Positions 19,059 through 27,580 of a stretch of DNA of 64,000 nucleotides are shown piece by piece. The translations under genes were made by a program, and so were the position numbers. How positions within the stretch are numbered: the stretch's first letter is position 1; each line of letters starts with the position of its first letter. The notes beneath the pieces were generated by a model that searched no databases, had not been told where the DNA came from, and was given only the letters and a program-made list of their open reading frames with translations. Origin of the DNA: Methylophaga sp. (lineage in GTDB: Bacteria > Pseudomonadota > Gammaproteobacteria > Nitrosococcales > Methylophagaceae); the NCBI GenBank assembly GCA_002706095.1, contig PAJP01000005.1, positions 373,445 to 437,444 of the forward strand. Reading direction: 5' to 3'.

Positions 19059-19969
19059 TGGCTCACCTTGTTGAGTCGGTGGTCGCGCTTTTTGACTGGT
19101 ATCGTTCTCATATCCCATATCAAGCCAAATTTATTCATCAAGCAAAGCAGGTAAAAACTGATATCCACTTCCCACCAGTAAAACCCTTGTCTTGCCGACG
19201 ATGCATGATAGTGATGGTTGTTATGCCAGCCTTCGCCCAGCGTTAAAAGTGCTAATAAAAAATTATTACGGCTATCATCGCCAGTGTTGTAGCGGCGCTT
19301 TCCCCATTTGTGAGCGAGAGAGTTAATCAGTAATGTTGCATGTAGCAGGATGACCGTCGAAATAAAATATCCCCAAACCACCATTTGCCAGCCATTCGTA
19401 TTCAATCCCGGATTTAGCCAACTTAACCATTCACCCAGACCAAACAAACTCAGCGCCAGCAACAATGGAATTGCTATATCAAATCTGTCCAGCCAACGTA
19501 GTTCTGGATAACGAGACAAATCCTTTACAAGCCCATAATCAGCGTGGAAGTGGCGTTTGGTCAAAAACCACCCAACATGGCTCCATAGAAAACCCTCTCG
19601 TGGTGAATGAGGATCTTGATTGGTATCCGCATGACGGTGATGGTTGCGATGATGTGCCGCCCACCAGATTGGGCCTCGTTGAGTCGAGGCAGCACCGATA
19701 ACTGCAAATACAAACTGCACTGGTCTGCTTGTTTTAAACGATTTGTGAGCAAAATATCGATGATAGAAAGCGGTAATAGCAAACATTCTGACAAGATAGA
19801 GAATCACCGCTGTGTATACGGCTACAGCTGATATCCCCACCCAAAAAACAGCAAGACAGGCTAGATGTAACACGATAAACGGTATGATTCTAAACCAATC
19901 AATCCTGTCATCAGCTGCGGCATATCGGATGCTACTATCACTATCAAACCAGTATCGTAACGATTTCAT
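19055..19969 (-). CDS. Membrane fatty-acid desaturase (delta-9 type)
   Basis: A 304-residue di-iron desaturase. The three histidine boxes are HRYFAH (70-75), HHRNHHRHAD (from 106) and HNNHH (249-253), in the spacing of the stearoyl-CoA delta-9 desaturase family. Hydrophobic pairs flank the boxes as in an integral membrane enzyme. The ATG at 19969 has a GAAGGA ribosome site. As first gene of the operon it would supply the cis double bonds that the downstream Cfa-like enzymes need. Acyl-CoA versus phospholipid as substrate cannot be told. Confidence 0.9.
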   Translation of the reverse strand: MKSLRYWFDSDSSIRYAAADDRIDWFRIIPFIVLHLACLAVFWVGISAVAVYTAVILYLVRMFAITAFYHRYFAHKSFKTSRPVQFVFAVIGAASTQRGPIWWAAHHRNHHRHADTNQDPHSPREGFLWSHVGWFLTKRHFHADYGLVKDLSRYPELRWLDRFDIAIPLLLALSLFGLGEWLSWLNPGLNTNGWQMVVWGYFISTVILLHATLLINSLAHKWGKRRYNTGDDSRNNFLLALLTLGEGWHNNHHYHASSARQGFYWWEVDISFYLLCLMNKFGLIWDMRTIPVKKRDHRLNKVSQ

Positions 19970-20111
19970 ATCAGTCCTTCTAAGATAGTGGATAGCGTAT
20001 TGAGCAATCTGTGAATTTGATGTGAAACAAGCTGTCATGCGGCTTCACCTTAAATTCACGCTGTGAAGATTGTAATGCCGTTGTGTTTAATAATTAACCA
20101 CTGAGAGAGAA

Positions 20112-20642
20112 ATGCTGAAATTTTTAGTTGCGATGATAACGATGTCTGTCTGCACCACGCTGTTAGCCGATGTTCGCTTCCAGGATACTGTCAAAACGAC
20201 GTCATCTACATTACAAAAATGTAATGAAACATCCATCACAGTGATGGCATTTGTTGATGTAGCGGACGCTGCGTTTTACCTGCCAGATTGCAATTTTTTA
20301 CCTGACATCGCAGGTGAAAAACAACTTTCTTTTTATTACCATCGCTCAATTACAGCTGATGATTTTATTGAAGCTTCAGAAACACTTCTCGAGCGTAATC
20401 TGACAAGCACTGAGTATTCCAAGATTGAGGATGAGTTAACCCGCTTTAATGCCAACTACCAGGATGTGGAAGATGGCGACGTATACGATATCAGGAAAAC
20501 AAAGAGCGGTTTATATCTGCTAAAAAATGGCCAGCAAATTTCCCACAGCTCTTCAATTGAACTGGCAAACTTTTACTATCAGATCTGGTTTGGTCCCAAA
20601 CCTTTTAACAAGGGCATGAAAGAAACGCTTCTCGAGCGATAG
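20112..20642 (+). CDS. Exported chalcone-isomerase-like protein
   Basis: A 176-residue protein with an N-terminal signal peptide (LKFLVAMITMSVCTTLLADV, probable cleavage near 19-20). The mature part resembles the bacterial chalcone-isomerase-like family: the fold-typical AFVDVADAAFYLPDC, YHRSITADDFIEASE and the C-terminal NFYYQIWFGPKPFN. It is divergent from the desaturase operon across 142 bp. Homologues occur in the same DUF1365/Cfa lipid clusters elsewhere, so it may bind a fatty acid in the periplasm. It converges on the symporter gene with 8 bp between stops. Confidence 0.75.
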   Translation: MLKFLVAMITMSVCTTLLADVRFQDTVKTTSSTLQKCNETSITVMAFVDVADAAFYLPDCNFLPDIAGEKQLSFYYHRSITADDFIEASETLLERNLTSTEYSKIEDELTRFNANYQDVEDGDVYDIRKTKSGLYLLKNGQQISHSSSIELANFYYQIWFGPKPFNKGMKETLLER

Positions 20643-20650
20643 AAGCTGCA

Positions 20651-22090
20651 TTACCCTACGTCAGAGTCAGCCACTAATCTATGTGCCGTGCCCACGGTCT
20701 TTTTCTTCCAGATGAGGCCGATTGTTAACACCAATAGACCACTCATAATACCCGGCAGTCCCTCATAGACAGCGTTATGCAGTTCAAAATAACGCCAGGA
20801 CAATGCCACCATCAGACCGATTAACATGGCAACGATACTCAGGCGCTGGCTAGGCCTGAAGCCCAGACATAACGCGACAAGCAATGGGGCAAAAGCGCTA
20901 GCCAAACCAGACCAGGCAAATATCACTAAGCTGAACACACTCTCTGAACTGGTCAGCGCCCATAACAATGCGACCGTCACTATCCCAATCGTACTCAGCT
21001 TAAGGATCAAGGTATTTTCGATATTATGAGGCAGCAAATCGTGGGTGACCGCCGCTGAACAGTTAAGGACCAAGGAGTCTGCCGTTGACATGGTGGCGGC
21101 AAATACACCCGCTAACACCAACCCCACCAAAACTGGTGGCAATAACTCCATTGCCATAGTGGGTAGCGCCAGTTCAGCATCAAACGATGCCACATCACCG
21201 AGGTAAACACGAGACAGCATCCCTACGCCAGTCGCCAGGCAATAAAATGCTGTAAACCACAGGTAATACCAAAGGCGTGCACGCAGCATTTTATTATCAT
21301 GACTTAATGCCATAAACCGAATCATGACATGTGGCTGTCCGATAACTGAGAACCCCGCAAACATCCAGCTTAGCGCAAATAAGACACCACCAGTTAATCC
21401 AGGAATCACTAAATCTTGAGGGAATAAATTGAGAAAGCCGTCCACTTGATCCATTTGTTCAATTGCCGCTGATGTGCCTCCTAATGAGGATACGGCGACG
21501 ATTAGCATCAGAGTCATCGCCACAATCATGACGACGGATTGCGCAGCATCCGTCCAAATAGAGGCTCGTATACCGCCAGCAAAGCAATATAAGGTCACCA
21601 TAATGGCACCAATAATCGCACCGGTGTATGACGGCCAACCGAATAAAACATGTAGCGCTTTGCTACCTGCAACCAATTGAGCGCCCGCATAAGCCAGCAA
21701 TAACACAAGAGAAATTAAGGCGATTAACCTTTGTAGCACGATATCATTTTGCCCATACCAGTTACTTAACACACCAGCATAACTTGGTTCAGCACTGTCA
21801 CTTGTAGCACGACGCAAACGTGAATGGACAAACGTGGACGCAATTAAATCACCCAATATCCAGCCAATCATTATCCAAATAGACGCCAATCCTGTTGCAT
21901 ATGTGTAACCAATAACACCAATGAACATATAGCCACTGTTATTGGTTGCAACAGCAGATAAGCCGACAAGGCTGGGGGGAATATCACTACTGGCAAGATA
22001 ATAATCTTTTTTAGTGCCACGGCTGAAAAAAACAGAACTTACGCCAATAGCAACAAAAATGGCAAGAAATCCTAAAAAGCTCCAAATCAT
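20651..22090 (-). CDS. Sodium:solute symporter (PutP-like)
   Basis: A 479-residue SSS-family transporter with about 13 membrane spans. It shows the family patterns NNSGYMFIGVIGYTYATG near the unwound first helix, YCFAGGIRASIWTDAAQS, and GVFAATMSTADSLVLNCSAA near the Na2 site. The ATG at 22090 has an AAGGAG ribosome site six bases upstream. It closes the ectoine operon, 38 bp after a TPR gene, suggesting Na+-driven uptake of proline, betaine or ectoine during salt stress. Substrate assignment is inference from context. Confidence 0.85.
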   Translation of the reverse strand: MIWSFLGFLAIFVAIGVSSVFFSRGTKKDYYLASSDIPPSLVGLSAVATNNSGYMFIGVIGYTYATGLASIWIMIGWILGDLIASTFVHSRLRRATSDSAEPSYAGVLSNWYGQNDIVLQRLIALISLVLLLAYAGAQLVAGSKALHVLFGWPSYTGAIIGAIMVTLYCFAGGIRASIWTDAAQSVVMIVAMTLMLIVAVSSLGGTSAAIEQMDQVDGFLNLFPQDLVIPGLTGGVLFALSWMFAGFSVIGQPHVMIRFMALSHDNKMLRARLWYYLWFTAFYCLATGVGMLSRVYLGDVASFDAELALPTMAMELLPPVLVGLVLAGVFAATMSTADSLVLNCSAAVTHDLLPHNIENTLILKLSTIGIVTVALLWALTSSESVFSLVIFAWSGLASAFAPLLVALCLGFRPSQRLSIVAMLIGLMVALSWRYFELHNAVYEGLPGIMSGLLVLTIGLIWKKKTVGTAHRLVADSDVG

Positions 22091-22128
22091 GGCATTCTCC
22101 TTTTGCAAAAACCACCGCGCAAGGAGGC

Positions 22129-23013
22129 TTAGCTTTCAACTGTGACTTTCAGTAAATTTTCCAGTTCAGGGTGGTTCTGCAGCGGCTCAAGTGCAGGATC
22201 GTCTTTACATTGTTCGCGATAAGTATCGCTACACTGAATCGCTTGCTTAAGATAACGAATGGCTTCATCAAACTGATTCAATGCGGTGTTGGCACACGCC
22301 AGTTGATAAAAGGCATGACCGTTTTCCGGATCAGACTCCAGAGCTTGATGACACAGATTGGCAGCCCATTGTGGCTCGTCCAGCTCGAGCACTGCATCTG
22401 CTTTATAGGTTAAAGCTTCTACATCGTACGGCCTTATTGCCATGATTTGATCATAAACGGCGATTTTGTTGCTTGGACTGGTTTCCTGCCCTGCGCGTAA
22501 CCACAAGGATTGAACTTCTTGAGTGTGCTCAATTTTCTCGCGGTTCTCTTCAATTTGCTGGGTTTCTTTGCTGAGTTGCTGCTCGATGGCATGAAGTCGT
22601 TTTTCATACTCATTGATTAAGCTATTAATTTCCTGATCAGCCAGCGTATGCACCCGCTCTTTAATTTCACGAATCGATGACCACCCCACTAATACCAGTA
22701 CGGATGAAGCTGCAGCAATAAGATAGAAAAAATAAGTGACAGTATCAGTAGCATATCCGACAGCTCTATCCGCGGCTGACAGTTCTTTATCCACTGTCAT
22801 CTGTATCATTTCAGCACGTTGTGCTGCCATATCGGTACGAAGCTGCTTCAACTCATCGAGCACATAACGCTCAATAAATGGGGTATATAAAGGCTCATTA
22901 AGAGCATCAACAGATTCACGCATCTGTTGTTCTGTAGGTGCCTGCTCAGCGGCAAACAGCTGAGCAGGTATAAGTAAGACAAGAAATAAGCTTATCGTTA
23001 TGAAGCGAGGCAT
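22129..23013 (-). CDS. Membrane-anchored TPR protein in the ectoine operon
   Basis: A 294-residue protein of unknown function. Residues 1-21 form a signal peptide (FITISLFLVLLIPAQLFA). A charged helical region follows, then a membrane segment near 92-109 (TYFFYLIAAASSVLVLVGW), a coiled-coil (about 115-168) rich in Glu and Gln, and two or three TPR units from about 175 to 275 (AIRPYDVEALTYKADAVLELD, HAFYQLACANTALNQFDEAIRYLKQAI). It overlaps the ask stop by 16 bp and precedes the symporter by 38 bp. It may be an envelope scaffold or tension-sensing partner of the transporter; this is speculation. Confidence 0.75.
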   Translation of the reverse strand: MPRFITISLFLVLLIPAQLFAAEQAPTEQQMRESVDALNEPLYTPFIERYVLDELKQLRTDMAAQRAEMIQMTVDKELSAADRAVGYATDTVTYFFYLIAAASSVLVLVGWSSIREIKERVHTLADQEINSLINEYEKRLHAIEQQLSKETQQIEENREKIEHTQEVQSLWLRAGQETSPSNKIAVYDQIMAIRPYDVEALTYKADAVLELDEPQWAANLCHQALESDPENGHAFYQLACANTALNQFDEAIRYLKQAIQCSDTYREQCKDDPALEPLQNHPELENLLKVTVES

Positions 23014-24440
23014 ATGGCTCTACCATGGTCATGAATCTCTACCAGCACACTGTGCAGGCTCTTAATCGCATCGTCATAATCATCTTCGTTGATAATGAAC
23101 TGCATATCAACCTGACGCATGGATTGATGCATCGCTAAAACACTGATATTTTCTTTGGCCAGTGCCCCAACTGTTTTTGCCAGAATACCAGGAATTTTCA
23201 TATCACTGCCGATCGCAGAAACAATAGCCACTTGTTGCTGATTGATTTCAGCATCCTCAAACCGCTCTTGCAGTGCATTTCGAATACGTTTAATCGTCTT
23301 CAAATTTGCTGATAAATAATGCGTGATCGTATTGGCGTTGATATCTTTAGAGATGATATGTGCATTAAAGCGATGGATAGTTGCTAATATCTCACGATCA
23401 TACACATCAATATTGCCCGCCATATCCTGGTCGAATAACTCAAACGCATACACGCCTTTACAGCCAGCAATGATTTCGACACATGGGGTGGCACTGACAT
23501 AATCGCCGGTGATTAATGTACCCGCATGCTCAGGTTCAAACGTGTTACGAACTCGAAGAGCAATTTCGTTTCTACGCAAGCCTTTGGCTGCTTTAGGATG
23601 AATAGCTTCCATACCTAAATTAGCTAATTGGTCTGCGACATCATAATTCGTTCTGCCGATAGGTACGGCATTGTCTTCACCCACCAGTCTCGGGTCTGCA
23701 CTGCTGAGATGAAATTCTTTATGAATGATCGCTTCGTTTGCTTCAGTCAGCACTGCAATACGACTGAAGCTCATTTCACTATAACCACGGTCAAACGTTG
23801 ACATCAGACCATCATCACTGTGGGCGTAACCTGTGACTATAGGTAGTTGTTTTTTCAAGTCAATATCTTGAAAGGCGACTTTAATACGTTCGTCCAGTGG
23901 TAAATGTTTGTCTGTTTGCCAACCAGTTAAATCAACAAAAATGGCATCAATGCCATCACGTTGTAGTAGCTGGGTCATATTCCATGCACTGTGTGCTTCA
24001 CCAATACTGGCCAGCATTTCACGCACTGTTTCAAGATGCATATCCAGCTCAAAGTGCCCATGCTGACAGAGTCTTTGCAAATCGGCTAAGCAACGTTCAG
24101 CATCATCTAAACGTTCACCAATGAACTGATTAGCACGCTCAAGATTGTCTGGTTTTTTGTAAAACGTTTCATTGATAGCAAAGATTTTTTGCTTCAGATC
24201 TTCGAGAGCTTGTTTCCAGCTATCATCATGTAGTCCGTTTGCAAACAAGCCGAACACACCTGGTTGTCCGGTCTTTTTATGTTCCAGTAGCAGATCGGTA
24301 ATACCGCCGTATGCTGAAACAACAAATATACGATTGTAGAGCGAGTCGTTATGAACCGGTTTCAGAATAATGTTATCGCGCACAGCAACGTAGTCGCTCA
24401 TAGAAGTGCCGCCGATTTTTTCTACCGTATGAAAACTCAT
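22998..24440 (-). CDS. ask: Ectoine-operon aspartate kinase
   Basis: This aspartokinase phosphorylates L-aspartate to feed aspartate semialdehyde into ectoine synthesis. The 480-residue protein begins with the kinase motif VEKIGGTSMSDY (KxGGTS) near residues 7-13. The DRGYSEMSFSRIAVL segment is in the catalytic domain, and two ACT domains lie in the C-terminal third (AIVSAIGSDMKIPGI). The extended length and the insertion around 60-130 fit the Ask_Ect subgroup, expected to be less sensitive to lysine/threonine feedback. It follows ectC by 127 bp containing two hairpins and overlaps the TPR gene. Confidence 0.93.
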   Translation of the reverse strand: MSFHTVEKIGGTSMSDYVAVRDNIILKPVHNDSLYNRIFVVSAYGGITDLLLEHKKTGQPGVFGLFANGLHDDSWKQALEDLKQKIFAINETFYKKPDNLERANQFIGERLDDAERCLADLQRLCQHGHFELDMHLETVREMLASIGEAHSAWNMTQLLQRDGIDAIFVDLTGWQTDKHLPLDERIKVAFQDIDLKKQLPIVTGYAHSDDGLMSTFDRGYSEMSFSRIAVLTEANEAIIHKEFHLSSADPRLVGEDNAVPIGRTNYDVADQLANLGMEAIHPKAAKGLRRNEIALRVRNTFEPEHAGTLITGDYVSATPCVEIIAGCKGVYAFELFDQDMAGNIDVYDREILATIHRFNAHIISKDINANTITHYLSANLKTIKRIRNALQERFEDAEINQQQVAIVSAIGSDMKIPGILAKTVGALAKENISVLAMHQSMRQVDMQFIINEDDYDDAIKSLHSVLVEIHDHGRAICLAS

Positions 24441-24531
24441 TGTAATCTCTCTATTTCATCCTTCTGGGATTGGATATTGTTTACTGCCAAGGCGGCAGTT
24501 ATGTAAGTCGGTTGGCTTATTCGCCAGAGAT

Positions 24532-24559
24532 AGGCATCGGCTATTAGAAACCGATGCCT
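24532..24559 (-). other. Intercistronic hairpin between ectC and ask
   Basis: AGGCATCGG and CCGATGCCT form a perfect 9-bp stem with a ten-base loop just after the ectC stop. There is no T-run. A smaller hairpin (ACTGCC/GGCAGT, 24483-24499) lies nearer ask. They probably block 3' exonucleases or slow read-through, making EctC and Ask levels differ. Confidence 0.5.
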
Positions 24560-24567
24560 GGCTCAAT

Positions 24568-24972
24568 TCAGTCACTGATGGTTTCTGCATCTAATTCGTA
24601 AGCACCATCTTTGTTATGAACTTCTGTGCCATGAAGCGGTGGATTAAACACGCATGCCAACTTCATTTCTTTAAATGCACGAAGCATGTGTTTGTCGTGT
24701 TTGTCGAGGTTATATAGAGTACCTGGCGTGATAGCGTATTTTTTGCCATCATCGAGTGTTTCAACCTCACCTTCACCACTGATGCAATACACAGACTCCA
24801 AATGATTTTGATAATGCATTCTGAAATCTGCACCTTCGTAGATAGTGGTGATATGGAAAGAAAATCCCATATTGTCATCTTTTAACAGCAAACGAGTACT
24901 GTCCCAGTTGCCATTAGGATCAACGATTTTACGATCCGTTTTTTCTGCTTCTTGAAGTTGTCTAACAAGCAT
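24568..24972 (-). CDS. ectC: L-ectoine synthase
   Basis: EctC cyclises N-gamma-acetyl-diaminobutyrate to ectoine. The 134-residue cupin protein starts [15 protein letters not shown]. It has the cupin segments [26 protein letters not shown] and [15 protein letters not shown], which hold the metal and substrate residues (Glu and Tyr of LESVYC, His of KHDKH). The length is normal. It lies 71 bp after ectB across a strong stem-loop. No ectD hydroxylase gene is in the window, so ectoine rather than hydroxyectoine is the expected product here. Confidence 0.96.
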   Translation of the reverse strand: MLVRQLQEAEKTDRKIVDPNGNWDSTRLLLKDDNMGFSFHITTIYEGADFRMHYQNHLESVYCISGEGEVETLDDGKKYAITPGTLYNLDKHDKHMLRAFKEMKLACVFNPPLHGTEVHNKDGAYELDAETISD

Positions 24973-25004
24973 TTCATATCCTCTGGTTGATTAATATTCG
25001 GAAG

Positions 25005-25032
25005 TAAAACGGGTGTCTGGTCACCCGTTTTA
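25005..25032 (-). terminator. Attenuator-like stem-loop between ectB and ectC
   Basis: An 11-bp perfect stem (TAAAACGGGTG / CACCCGTTTTA, loop of six) fills part of the 71-bp ectB-ectC gap. On the minus strand the descending arm ends in TTTTA, so partial termination is possible. It could give more EctA/EctB than EctC transcript, or protect the upstream mRNA. Confidence 0.55.
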
Positions 25033-25043
25033 TGTTCATAAGC

Positions 25044-26381
25044 TTATGATTGACGAGTCATTTTCTCGACTTCTTCACTCACTGAATAATCACCTTCGAA
25101 ATAATCTTTTTCTTCTGGAATATTGTCAGCCTTGGCACATACTTCTTTGATCGATTGCTCAAGGATATCAATACCCTTCTCTAAGTTTTCTTGTGTGATC
25201 GTGAGCGGACATAAAAATTTGACCACATGATCATCAGTACCACTTGTTTCGATGATCAGACCTTTCTGGAAGGCGTTGTGGGTGATTTTTCCAGCAATTT
25301 CACCGCTCACACAATTAATACCACGGAACATGCCACGACCATGTGAATTGAAGTTACCTTCACCATACAACTCAACAATCTTATCGACACGCTCAGCGAT
25401 ATAATCACCTTTCGCTTGTACTTCTTTAGCGAAAGTATCGTCTTTCCAATAGTTATCCAGTGCCGCTTTAGCTGTAATGAAAGCAGGGTTATTACCACGG
25501 AATGTACCGTTGTGCTCACCTGGTTTCCATTGATCTAACTCAGGCTTCATCAACACAATAGCGAAAGGTAAACCATAGCCACTGAGTGATTTAGAGACAG
25601 TCACGATATCAGGGTAGATACCCGCTTCCTCAAAGCTGAAGAATGTGCCTGTTCTACCACAACCGGCTTGGATGTCATCAATAATTAGAAGTACGTCATG
25701 CTTCTTACATACTTCAGAAAGACTCTTTAACCAAGTCATTGAACACGCATTGATACCACCCTCACCCTGCACAGTTTCTACTATGACAGCAGCAGGTTTA
25801 TCTACACCACTACTTGAATCAGAGAGAACTTTGTCTAAGTAGTTAGTTGTATCAACATCATCCCCCATATAACCATCATATGGCATACGAGTGGCACCAC
25901 TGAGGCTCACGCCTGCACCACCACGATGATGTCCATTACCTGTGATAGCTAAAGAACCCAATGTTTGACCATGCCAACCATTAGTAAAAGAAATGACATT
26001 TTCCCGCCCTGTATATTTACGAGCTGTTTTTAACGCAGCTTCTACAGCATTGGTACCCGTTGGACCTGTGAACATAACAATATAGTCAAGGTCACGTGGC
26101 TTAAGAATATTGTTGTTGAAACTCTCTAGAAACTCACCTTTGGCACGAGTGTGAAGATCAAGACCTTGAGTGATGCCATCGTTGTTGATGTACTCAAGCA
26201 ATTTTTCTTTGAATAGATCGTTATTGTGACCGTAGTTAAGTGAACCTGCACCGGCTAAGAAGTCTAGATAGGCATTGCCTTCTTCATCATAAATAAACTC
26301 GTCTTTTGCACGGTTGAACATGCGAGGGAAAGAGCGGGCATAAGAACGTACTTCTGATTCAATTTCATCAAAGATTTTCAT
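25044..26381 (-). CDS. ectB: L-2,4-diaminobutyrate transaminase
   Basis: EctB is a PLP-dependent class III aminotransferase that converts aspartate semialdehyde and glutamate to diaminobutyrate. The 445-residue protein has [14 protein letters not shown] near 41-54, the PLP phosphate-binding [13 protein letters not shown], and [12 protein letters not shown]. The cofactor Asp lies in [15 protein letters not shown] and the Schiff-base Lys in [11 protein letters not shown]. It follows ectA by 57 bp. An acidic C-terminal tail is as in other salt-adapted EctB proteins. Confidence 0.96.
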   Translation of the reverse strand: MKIFDEIESEVRSYARSFPRMFNRAKDEFIYDEEGNAYLDFLAGAGSLNYGHNNDLFKEKLLEYINNDGITQGLDLHTRAKGEFLESFNNNILKPRDLDYIVMFTGPTGTNAVEAALKTARKYTGRENVISFTNGWHGQTLGSLAITGNGHHRGGAGVSLSGATRMPYDGYMGDDVDTTNYLDKVLSDSSSGVDKPAAVIVETVQGEGGINACSMTWLKSLSEVCKKHDVLLIIDDIQAGCGRTGTFFSFEEAGIYPDIVTVSKSLSGYGLPFAIVLMKPELDQWKPGEHNGTFRGNNPAFITAKAALDNYWKDDTFAKEVQAKGDYIAERVDKIVELYGEGNFNSHGRGMFRGINCVSGEIAGKITHNAFQKGLIIETSGTDDHVVKFLCPLTITQENLEKGIDILEQSIKEVCAKADNIPEEKDYFEGDYSVSEEVEKMTRQS

Positions 26382-26438
26382 AGGTTATTTTTCTCCTAGT
26401 AATATTTTTTTCGTATCCTGATATCTGTATCTATTCTG

Positions 26439-26948
26439 CTATAGCTCGAATGGACCGACTCTGACCAACATTTCTGTCTCATGTTGACCTGCAAAATGTT
26501 GTTGGCGATCAAACATCACTGAGCGGTTTAGCTCCGCATCAAGCTTATTGGCCAAACTTTCAAATAATGCCCACGATGCACGATTATCCGGTGTAATAGT
26601 GGTTTCGATAAATTTCACATTCTTACATTGCTCACGGCTCAGTATGTGACGAAGCATTCGGCTTGCAAGCCCTTGTCCTCTTGCTTTCTCGCCCACAGCG
26701 ACTTGCCATATAAACAAAGTGTCAGGTTTCTTAGGTAAAACATAACCAGAAATAAAACCGACCAGTGTTTCATTCATTTCAGCCGCTACAGATGTTTGGG
26801 AAAAATGACTGCTCTGCAGCAGATTGCAATACATAGAATTGGTGTCCAGAGGAGGACAGGCAGCAATTAATTCGAAGACAGAAGAACCGTCTTCTGCTGT
26901 AGGTTCTCGGAGGGTAATGGAAACATTCTCATCGTTGTTATTTGTCAT
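26439..26948 (-). CDS. ectA: L-2,4-diaminobutyrate N-gamma-acetyltransferase
   Basis: EctA is a GNAT enzyme acetylating the gamma-amino group of diaminobutyrate. The 169-residue protein has ITLREPTAEDGSSVFELIA, the acetyl-CoA loop VGEKARGQGLASRMLRHIL (R/QxxGxG/A) and EMLVRVGPFEL at the end. DTNSMYCNLLQSSHF is the substrate-binding stretch typical of EctA. It is the first gene of the ectABC-ask-TPR-symporter transcript. Its 194-bp upstream region contains the EctR operator. Confidence 0.96.
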   Translation of the reverse strand: MTNNNDENVSITLREPTAEDGSSVFELIAACPPLDTNSMYCNLLQSSHFSQTSVAAEMNETLVGFISGYVLPKKPDTLFIWQVAVGEKARGQGLASRMLRHILSREQCKNVKFIETTITPDNRASWALFESLANKLDAELNRSVMFDRQQHFAGQHETEMLVRVGPFEL

Positions 26949-27082
26949 TTATAAATAGCTCTATTATTTATATCTCTATTATTTTTAAGTCACAATAAAC
27001 CTGAAATTTATCTAATAAAACTGCATGTTTCTTATTAAACAGCAATTTAAATAAAGTAAGTCAGGCTGTTAATGATTTGATA

Positions 27083-27113
27083 TATATAGTACACTAAATA
27101 AATATATTGTCCA
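27083..27113 (-). promoter_or_regulatory. EctR operator and ect promoter
   Basis: Positions 27083-27100, read on the minus strand, are TATTTAGT-GT-ACTATATA. From memory this equals the pseudopalindrome reported for EctR of the methanotroph Methylomicrobium alcaliphilum: two 8-bp half sites with a 2-bp spacer. A TGGACA -35 box (27108-27113) and TACTAT -10 box (27086-27091) with 16-bp spacing overlap it on the ectA side, so bound EctR would occlude the polymerase. On the plus strand a weaker TTGATA/TAAATA pair could drive cheW-ectR from the same site. Confidence 0.85.
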
Positions 27114-27142
27114 GCCCGAGATTATCAACGTATATTCAATAG

Positions 27143-27580
27143 ATGACATTACAGTTACAAGACAACAAACAATGGCTCTGCTTCGCCATAGAAGATGAAA
27201 CTTACGCTCATGCGGTAGATAAGGTGAGGGAAGTTCATGACTATATCACCCCCGTCCCTGTACCGGGCTCGCCGTCATATGTAGACGGGGTACTCAATAT
27301 AAGAGGTGAGATTGTCACTATTGTCTGCAGCAGAAAACTGCTTGGTATTGCTGATTCATATGATGCGCGCCACATCATTATTCTTGAGTCAGATAATGGC
27401 TTAGTCGGGATAAGCGTTGATGAGGTAATAAGGATTACCTTGCTGGATTTGCAAAATATGGTTCATGTTGAACAGAAAAATGCATTGAGCCCTATATATG
27501 CAACCGTAAAACATAAACAACAGCTAATTATATTGGCCGACTTTGAGCGTTGTTTTAACCAATTGGAAAATTATGAGTAA
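27143..27580 (+). CDS. CheW-like adaptor protein
   Basis: A 145-residue single-domain CheW-like protein. The pattern WLCFAIEDETYAHAVDKVREVHDY and VPGSPSYVDGVLNIRGEIVTIV matches the CheW SH3-like core, including the NxRGE turn. CheW normally bridges chemoreceptors and the kinase CheA; neither is in this window. It sits between the ect operator and ectR, overlapping ectR by 8 bp, so the two are co-translated. No good ribosome site precedes the ATG. A chemotaxis-independent role, perhaps linking EctR or the c-di-GMP genes downstream to a sensor, is a guess. Confidence 0.8.
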   Translation: MTLQLQDNKQWLCFAIEDETYAHAVDKVREVHDYITPVPVPGSPSYVDGVLNIRGEIVTIVCSRKLLGIADSYDARHIIILESDNGLVGISVDEVIRITLLDLQNMVHVEQKNALSPIYATVKHKQQLIILADFERCFNQLENYE

